DNA of 64,000 bases from Labrenzia sp. THAF82 (GTDB taxonomy: Bacteria > Pseudomonadota > Alphaproteobacteria > Rhizobiales > Stappiaceae). Position 1 is the first letter of the stretch. Each line of letters begins with the position of its first letter. The stretch spans positions 686,001-750,000 of the forward strand of contig NZ_CP045354.1 in NCBI RefSeq assembly GCF_009363435.1, read 5' to 3'. Both the position numbers and the translations under genes were made by a program. Below the pieces are notes generated by a model that worked only from the letters and a program-made list of their open reading frames with translations, had not been told where the DNA came from and did not search any database. Of this stretch, positions 58,982-64,000 are shown piece by piece.

Positions 58982-59581
58982 CTAGCCCATCCTGAGGATC
59001 TTCTGACCCTGGTCAGCGGCGAGAAGAGCGTCTTCGGGCGGCATGATATTGCCCGTGCGCTACATCTCGAGCGATGTGCGCCTGTTCCAGAATTTCTTTG
59101 CCGCGGTCATGGCCGGGCGTGTTGTTCTGTTCTTGCCAGGCAACAACGAGGAATTGGTCAAGGGGCTGGTGTCTGTTGTGCTTCTGGGTGGGGCTGTTGC
59201 GTTCCTAAGCGTCAACGGGGCTGCCCGGTTCATTGCGGGCGGCGCGGCGGCTCTGTGTTTTGGAAGTCCGACGATATCATCACCCTTTATTGGGTTTGGT
59301 TCCAACCACACCTGGCCGCCATGCCTGACGGCAACGCGGTTCAACACCTGCGCTACCTCAATCAGGTCTTCGGCTTGTTGACAGAAGCAGACGTTCAGTT
59401 CCTGGTTCTTGGCTGCGCCAACGGCCTGGCTGGAATTGCCGCGCTCGCTGCAATTGCGCGGACAAGTCTCAATCCTGACAGCCGCAAGCAATCCAAAAGC
59501 GACCTGTTCGGCGATGCCCGCTGGATGAGAAGACGGATCATGGCAAAGCTGTCCAGGAAGGGCGTCTACATCATCAAGCCC
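58982..59581 (+). pseudogene. Fused traA and TraG-like remnants (right block)
   Basis: Counterpart of 171-770 with only isolated base changes (for example CATCTGGCC to CACCTGGCC). It shows the same frame change and the same join to an IS6 end. Confidence 0.6.
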
Positions 59582-59679
59582 TTCGGCTTGTGGCACGACT
59601 ACACACGCGAAATGAACGCCTGAAATCCGTCAAAAGCAGGGCATCTTGCCGACCGTACAAAATAAGTTGGCAATCCCCA
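59582..59679 (+). mobile_element. IS6-family transposase 3' end remnant (right block)
   Basis: Counterpart of 771-868, encoding FGLWHDYTREMNA and the terminal repeat. Confidence 0.8.
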
Positions 59680-59909
59680 GGTTACACATGTTGCACAAAT
59701 GATTGTCCGGCACGCGGTGATGAATATTACTCCTGCTTGCTTTTACCTCGTGTATTCAGCAGCTGAATTTGTTGAATCCTATTTCAAACCCAAGAGGTAT
59801 GTGAGTGCCATGATGCTTGATGCAACATGTCCCGCGACATGTCGTGTGCGGCCAAGCCCCGCAATGAAGCAATACCGCCAGCAACAAACTGTTGAGGGAG
59901 GGCGCTCAC

Positions 59910-61412
59910 ATGGGTGACATCAAAGTTCCAGGATCTGGCTCACAAGCTAGCCAGTCGGGTGCGGTGCCTCCCCAAGGAAGGGTGATAACCGGTCACTTTA
60001 ATGGCAAGACTGTTGATCAGATTGTCAAGATTGGAAAGGAGAGTGATCCTGTAGGTGCCTTTAGGTATCTGTTGCGATTGGCACAAAATAAAAATAGCGA
60101 GGCTATAGAGGCCCTTAGAGGAGCGGCTCTGACGGCGCCTCTTAAACCGCAATGTACATTTAGTGCACTCGCTAAATCAGCAATGCCAGCAATACCAGCA
60201 ATACTCACTAAATTAGATAAGTCAGAAAAGTTAGCACGAAATGCGGCAGAGCAAAAAGAGAGCGACGAGGGCGGCTCTGTCCGGCAAGTCGGCCCCTCTC
60301 TTGGGACACGACTAGATAGATACAATGCTCTAATAAAACTGCTAAAGTCTGAGTATCGCTGTAGGACCGATCCGCTACGTGATGACACGAATCTCCTGAC
60401 AGGAAAAGCCAAAGTAGGCGAGGAAACCAGCCTGACGTTTTCGCAGTTTCACGAAAAGTTAGAAGAAAAGGGTGTCGCCAAAATAGCTGTTGCTTGGTTT
60501 AAGGTATTGGCAGAGTGCAAACTTAGACCTGAAGAACGGATCAAACAGCAAACCGAAGAACGGATCAAAATCCAGACTGCATTGGTCAAAGCTTTAAATA
60601 AGTTAAGAAAGCCTTTAATTGAAAAGCTAGAACAGGTACGCAAATCCAGATTCTCAGAAAATAGCACAAAGTTCTTTGATTTCCTGTTGTACTTTCGTAA
60701 CACTGATGAAAAGCTTATGTTGCTGATGTGTGAGTTGCTATTGCTGTTTCCTGGTGCGTCCATGAGAAGATGTTATAAACTGGCTCATACACTTGATGCC
60801 GAGAGCATGAGGCGGCTTAAAGAGCTGAAACAGCTGTTTGAAAATGGATCCCCTAAAAGTCTTTCTAAGGCGGCTTGCAAGCTGGATGGTGAAGGCATGG
60901 GGCGGCTCAAAGAGTTGAAAAAGCTGTTTCCTAATGCGTCCTTCAAAGAGCTTGTTGTTGTAGTTGAAATGTTTAATGACGCGGCTGTGGGGCGGCTCAA
61001 AGAGTTTAAAAAGCTGTTTCCTAATGCGTCCTTCAAAGAGCTTGTTGTTGTAGTTGAAATGTTTAATGACGCGGCTGTGGGGTGGCTCAAAGAGTTTAAA
61101 AAGCTGTTTCCTAATGCGTCCTTCAAAGAGCTTGTTGATGTACTTAATTGTCTTGATTACGCGACTATCGGGCGGCTCAAAGAGTTGAAAAAGCTGTTTC
61201 CTAATGCGTCCCTTGAAGAGCTTTCTAATGAAGCTCGTTGGCTTAAGGCCGGTGGTGTGAGGCGGTTCGAAAAGCTACGAGAGCTGTTTCCTGAAGCGTC
61301 CTTCAAAGATCTTTCAACATGGTTTGGCTCACCACGCAAAAAAGGAATTCGCCAGACAAAACCCTCCAACAGCTTTCAAATAAGAGCTAATGGAATTGAC
61401 TCCAACCTTTGA
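59910..61412 (+). CDS. Tandem 30-residue repeat protein (about 6 units), C-terminus frameshifted
   Basis: A 500-residue protein from ATG 59910. Residues 1 to about 280 are almost identical to the protein at 1099 (only scattered changes, such as RQDRY to RLDRY). The array then departs at once: it opens with two diverged units (LFPGASMRRCYKLAHTLDAE, LFENGSPKSLSKAACKLDGE). Units with LFPNASFKELVVVVEMFND, present twice and nearly identical, follow. About six full units are present, against eleven in the other copy. Near 61318 a deletion relative to the other copy shifts the frame, so the last 30 residues (GSPRKKGIRQTKPSNSF) replace the normal repeat end and tail. A variable-array relative, possibly still functional. 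Confidence 0.82.
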   Translation: MGDIKVPGSGSQASQSGAVPPQGRVITGHFNGKTVDQIVKIGKESDPVGAFRYLLRLAQNKNSEAIEALRGAALTAPLKPQCTFSALAKSAMPAIPAILTKLDKSEKLARNAAEQKESDEGGSVRQVGPSLGTRLDRYNALIKLLKSEYRCRTDPLRDDTNLLTGKAKVGEETSLTFSQFHEKLEEKGVAKIAVAWFKVLAECKLRPEERIKQQTEERIKIQTALVKALNKLRKPLIEKLEQVRKSRFSENSTKFFDFLLYFRNTDEKLMLLMCELLLLFPGASMRRCYKLAHTLDAESMRRLKELKQLFENGSPKSLSKAACKLDGEGMGRLKELKKLFPNASFKELVVVVEMFNDAAVGRLKEFKKLFPNASFKELVVVVEMFNDAAVGWLKEFKKLFPNASFKELVDVLNCLDYATIGRLKELKKLFPNASLEELSNEARWLKAGGVRRFEKLRELFPEASFKDLSTWFGSPRKKGIRQTKPSNSFQIRANGIDSNL

Positions 61413-61660
61413 ACCCCTCGATTTCGAGCGGCAATGATCTTGTCAGGATCGGCCTTCCAGACGATTGGCTTGGGCTCGTTGGCGTTGTACTCTCGGATGA
61501 AGCGTTTGATGGCTTCCTAGCGATCAACGATGGAATGAAAGACGCCGTTTTTGAGCTGCCGCCGGCTCAGTTTGGCGAAGAAGCCTTCGACGGCATTGAG
61601 CCATGAGGAAGGGGTTGGCGTGAAGTGGATCGCCTCATCCTTGGGCATTTCGCGCTAGAT
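61392..61660 (-). pseudogene. IS630-family transposase C-terminal remnant (right block)
   Basis: Counterpart of 2975-3240, with the same internal stop and the conserved WLNAVEGFFAKL motif on the minus strand. Confidence 0.8.
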
Positions 61661-61717
61661 CAGATTGAGAAAAGGGATGGGGGTTGCGTAGTTGTTAATC
61701 TGGTTTCGGTTTGGTAG

Positions 61718-62009
61718 ATCGCTTTAATAATTCAGAGTTCCGTTTTCCCAGGTCGATCATCTTCTACGCAGTTTGGGCGTATCAGCGTTTCGCGCTAAGT
61801 ATCGCAGATGTTGAAGACCTTCTAGCGGAGCGCGGTATTCGTGTCAGCCGGGAACCGATCCGCAACTGGGTGAACCGGTTTGGTCGGTATTTCGCGCGCT
61901 GCATTCGCCAGGACCGGCCCAAGCCCAACAACAAGCGGCACCTTGATGAGATGGTGATTGTCATTGGCGGTGTGAAATACTGGCTCTGGCGGGCGATTGA
62001 CGGCAATTT
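61718..62009 (+). pseudogene. IS6-family transposase N-terminal fragment (copy C)
   Basis: Reads FRFPRSIIFYAVWAYQRFAL, RGIRVSREPIRNWVNRFG and KRHLDEMVIVIGGVKYWLW, matching residues about 15-110 of the transposase at 31345 with several substitutions. It is cut after RAIDG by the acetyltransferase region. Confidence 0.85.
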
Positions 62010-62021
62010 CCAAGGAAAGTA

Positions 62022-62513
62022 ATGCAAGAAATATCTTTTAAATCGAACTTTTCCGTTAGGTCGTATAAAGCCACGGACATATTCCGAGTAGCGGATTTAA
62101 TTGCAGAGCTTCAGGTGTTTCATGATCTGAGCGTGCAGGACCGAGAAGACATTTTATGGGACCTGAACAATATTCCAGCATCGTTTGAAGTTTGGGTTGT
62201 CTGCGATGCTAATGATATTCCGGTTGGTTTGGCAATGTGCGCTTCCATTCCTGGGCCGGGGATAAAGGCCGGTCTATTTTTGAAGGAGATTTTTGTATCT
62301 TCTAGCTATAGAAACCATGGGTTAGGTAAGATGCTAATCAGAAAAGTTGTTGCATCCGCTAGAGATAGAGGAATGCTTCGAATCGATTGGCTTGCCTCAG
62401 CAGACAATAAAAAAGCCCATGATTTTTATAAGCAAATTGGGGCCAAAGACTGTGATTCAGTAGTATTTTTCAGGATAGATAGCCCAATTTTAGATAACTT
62501 TCCTGATTTGTGA
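62022..62513 (+). CDS. GNAT-family N-acetyltransferase
   Basis: A 163-residue acetyl-CoA-dependent acetyltransferase. Motif A is FLKEIFVSSSYRNHGLGKML near 88-107 with the RNHGLGK pyrophosphate loop. Motif B follows (DWLASADNKKAHDFYKQIGA). The N-terminus VRSYKATDIFRVADLIAEL is typical. The substrate cannot be read from the sequence. AT-rich and flanked by IS fragments, so recently acquired cargo. A terminator follows directly. Confidence 0.88.
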   Translation: MQEISFKSNFSVRSYKATDIFRVADLIAELQVFHDLSVQDREDILWDLNNIPASFEVWVVCDANDIPVGLAMCASIPGPGIKAGLFLKEIFVSSSYRNHGLGKMLIRKVVASARDRGMLRIDWLASADNKKAHDFYKQIGAKDCDSVVFFRIDSPILDNFPDL

Positions 62514-62536
62514 GCGGTAGAGCCGCAAATTTTTTG
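62514..62536 (+). terminator. Terminator after the acetyltransferase gene
   Basis: A short stem GCGGT/GCCGC (one G-T pair) with a 3-nt loop is followed by AAATTTTTTG, one base after the stop codon. Confidence 0.6.
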
Positions 62537-62696
62537 TCGTAGTCGGAACTCTGGCTTTGTCTTAAGGGGAATGCCATTGAGCTATGATTGAATCTGGTGT
62601 TCGGGCGATTTGAATGACGGCATTGGGTAATCGTCCTCAAAAACCAACGGGTTGAAAATTTGACTTCTCCGGCCTTTGATGCGCTTGGAGAACGAG
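62537..62696. other. Non-coding gap with probable IS3 left-end sequence
   Basis: No gene seen. The stretch just before 62697 should be the left end of the IS3 whose orfA start follows. Confidence 0.35.
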
Positions 62697-62855
62697 ATGA
62701 AGAAGTCACGATTTACGGAAAGCCAGATCCTGGCCCTTTTGAAGCAGGGCGAGAGTGGCGTTCCTGTTGCTGACCTTTGCCGGGAGCACGGGATCAGCAA
62801 CGCGACCTATTACATCTATGGACAGCTCTCCCGATGCAAGGTTTTTGAGATCTGA
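62697..62855 (+). pseudogene. IS3-family orfA N-terminal fragment
   Basis: About 52 codons: [38 protein letters not shown], the helix-turn-helix start of IS3 OrfA. It then loses the normal continuation (NWRSKYGG) and stops after CKVFEI. The shared [12 protein letters not shown] matches the orfA at the right window edge. Confidence 0.85.
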
Positions 62856-62993
62856 TCGAAGCCGGTATCTGGGTGCCAACATCTATCCGGCGTCACCAGA
62901 ACGGTGCTGGTGCGCCCAAATGGGAAATCTGCGTGTGTGAAGGCCTCGACAAGTGGTAATCATCCCATTTTTCGCGGGGTCGATAACTGGACT

Positions 62994-63818
62994 TCAGGCT
63001 GCAGCTGTCAGTTTCATTTTCGGCGTAACGCCGCCGATGGCCATATTTGGCCGCTCATTGTTGTATGTCCATAGCCAGCGTGTGGCGTGATCCTGTGCCT
63101 CCTTGATCGTGTTGAATATGTATTGTCCGAGCCATTCATGGCGGACGGTTCGGTTGTAGCGCTCGATATAGGCGTTCTGTTGCGGTTTGCCGGGCTGGAT
63201 GTATTGCAGCCCGATCCCGCGCCGTGAAGCCCACATTTGCAACGCCGCACTGACGTTTTCCGGGCCATTGTCCACCCTGATGTTAAGGGGCTTGCCGCGC
63301 CATTCGATAATCCGCTCCAGCGTACGGATTACCCGTAGGGCCTGAATGGAGATGTCCACCTCAATGCCCAACCCCTCCCGGTTGAAGTCGTCCAGCACGT
63401 TCAGAGTCCTGAAGCTACGCCCATCGGCCAACTGATCCGACATGAAGTCCATTGACCAGGTGACATTTGCCTCGTTTGGCACAACCAACGGCTCCGGCTT
63501 TTCCCGAACCAGACGCTTCTTCGGGTTGATGCGCAGGTTTAACTCCAGAGCACGATAAATCCGCCGGACGCGCTTGTGGTTCCAAGCAAAGCCTTTGACA
63601 TTGCGCAGGTAAAGGAAACACAAGCCGAAGCCCCAGGTACGGTGTGTTGTCGTCAGCCGCACCAGCCAGTCTGCGATCTCGGCATTCTCGTCGCCCAGTT
63701 TGCGTTCATAGCGATAGCAGCTTTCGCTGATCTGGAAAGTCCGGCAAGCAAGCGCAATGCTCACGCCACGCAGACGGATTGCATTCATGGCCATCTCTCT
63801 ACGTTGAGACGGCCTCAA
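62994..63818 (-). CDS. IS3-family transposase OrfB (made by frameshift with OrfA)
   Basis: A 274-residue integrase-type transposase domain. D in [18 protein letters not shown] in [16 protein letters not shown] in [17 protein letters not shown]-terminal HTH_21-like region [20 protein letters not shown]. It is normally translated as OrfAB through a -1 shift on the A6G run at the end of orfA (63819-63828). The listed TTG start at 63818 is only the edge of the open frame. Confidence 0.92.
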   Translation of the reverse strand: MRPSQRREMAMNAIRLRGVSIALACRTFQISESCYRYERKLGDENAEIADWLVRLTTTHRTWGFGLCFLYLRNVKGFAWNHKRVRRIYRALELNLRINPKKRLVREKPEPLVVPNEANVTWSMDFMSDQLADGRSFRTLNVLDDFNREGLGIEVDISIQALRVIRTLERIIEWRGKPLNIRVDNGPENVSAALQMWASRRGIGLQYIQPGKPQQNAYIERYNRTVRHEWLGQYIFNTIKEAQDHATRWLWTYNNERPNMAIGGVTPKMKLTAAA

Positions 63819-64000
63819 GGCTTTTTTCCCAGAGCATCCTTCAGCAGTTCGTTCTGCATTGCCATCTCGGCATACATCTTCTTCAGTCGGCGGTTCTCCT
63901 CGGCCATCGCCTTCATCTCAGACATCAACGAAGCGTCCATCCCGCCATATTTGGAACGCCAGTTGTAATACGTCGCGTTGCTGATCCCGTGCTCCCGGCA
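63815..64000 (-). CDS. IS3-family OrfA, 5' end beyond the window
   Basis: The last 61 codons are visible: [20 protein letters not shown], then a leucine-zipper region ([20 protein letters not shown]) ending ALGKKP and TGA. GGA AAA AAG forms the -1 slippery sequence that joins it to OrfB. Confidence 0.9.
   Translation of the reverse strand, partial: CREHGISNATYYNWRSKYGGMDASLMSEMKAMAEENRRLKKMYAEMAMQNELLKDALGKKP

Larger units (their letters stand above)
58812..61717. repeat. Large direct duplication, right copy
   Basis: Matches 1-3300. It starts 12 bp upstream of the RTX start codon, so another RTX-like gene or its remnant may lie left of the window. The right edge coincides with an IS6 N-terminal fragment. 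Confidence 0.95.
62955..64000 (-). mobile_element. IS3-family (IS407-like) element, runs off the window
   Basis: Begins with the terminal repeat GGTAATCATCCCATTTTT at 62955 and carries complete orfB and the 3' part of orfA. It is the intact source type for the three severed 3' fragments at 4637, 32376 and 34856. Confidence 0.9.

Overview
The window looks like part of a mosaic conjugative plasmid, or a plasmid-derived integrative element, of an alphaproteobacterium. The evidence is a MOBQ/Ti-type relaxase (TraA) with a TraD-like protein and a DUF6118 protein, a nearly complete VirB/VirD4 type IV secretion operon with TraL/TraM-like genes, a plasmid topoisomerase and primase, and many IS6, IS3, IS110, IS481 and IS630 elements or remnants. 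A marine or host-associated relative of Stappiaceae/Roseobacter-type bacteria would fit, but that is inference. No repABC or other replication gene is present.

Layout. (1) 1-3300 and 58812-61717 are two copies of one block. Each holds decayed TraA/TraG fragments, a gene for a protein with 30-residue tandem repeats, and an IS630 remnant. The N-terminal part of the repeat gene is almost identical in the two copies, but the repeat array differs (about 11 versus 6 units). (2) 3300-10700 is an IS graveyard with a second repeat protein (29-residue units), a broken relative and several AT-rich orphan genes. (3) 10741-16212 is a defence-like island: a serine recombinase, an NYN-domain protein in operon with a type IIG/ISP-like restriction-modification enzyme, and an RHH-YfbU regulator. 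(4) 16215-17908 is a dense hairpin array followed by a small two-gene cassette bounded by 166-bp inverted repeats. (5) 18165-22106 is a compact AT-rich gene cluster: a 40-residue Cys-containing peptide, a hairpin, an ABC exporter, a GRDP-like small protein and two Fe(II)/2-oxoglutarate dioxygenases. It looks like an unrecognised ribosomal-peptide pathway. (6) 22187-29223 is the relaxosome: DUF6118, traA with an in-frame amber codon, an RSF1010-type oriT, traD and a broken traG. (7) 29889-37146 has two paralogous lipoproteins and more nested IS elements. (8) 37279-56489, all on the minus strand, is the transfer operon: TraL, TraM, VirB2-B11, VirD4, primase and topoisomerase. It carries unusual extras: a stand-alone coupling-protein all-alpha domain and an 841-residue Cys-repeat protein. 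(9) 56744-58800 has an atypical tRNA-Arg, a WGR protein and an RTX protein. (10) After the second repeat block come a GNAT acetyltransferase and an IS3 element that runs off the window.

Working model: TraA would nick the oriT at about 26.65 kb. The original TraG is dead, so the intact VirD4 of the T4SS operon would have to couple the relaxosome to the channel. The repeat proteins, RTX protein, peptide cluster and defence genes are cargo. IS110 fragments in three places keep the same 136-nt structured leader, which is a candidate bridge RNA.
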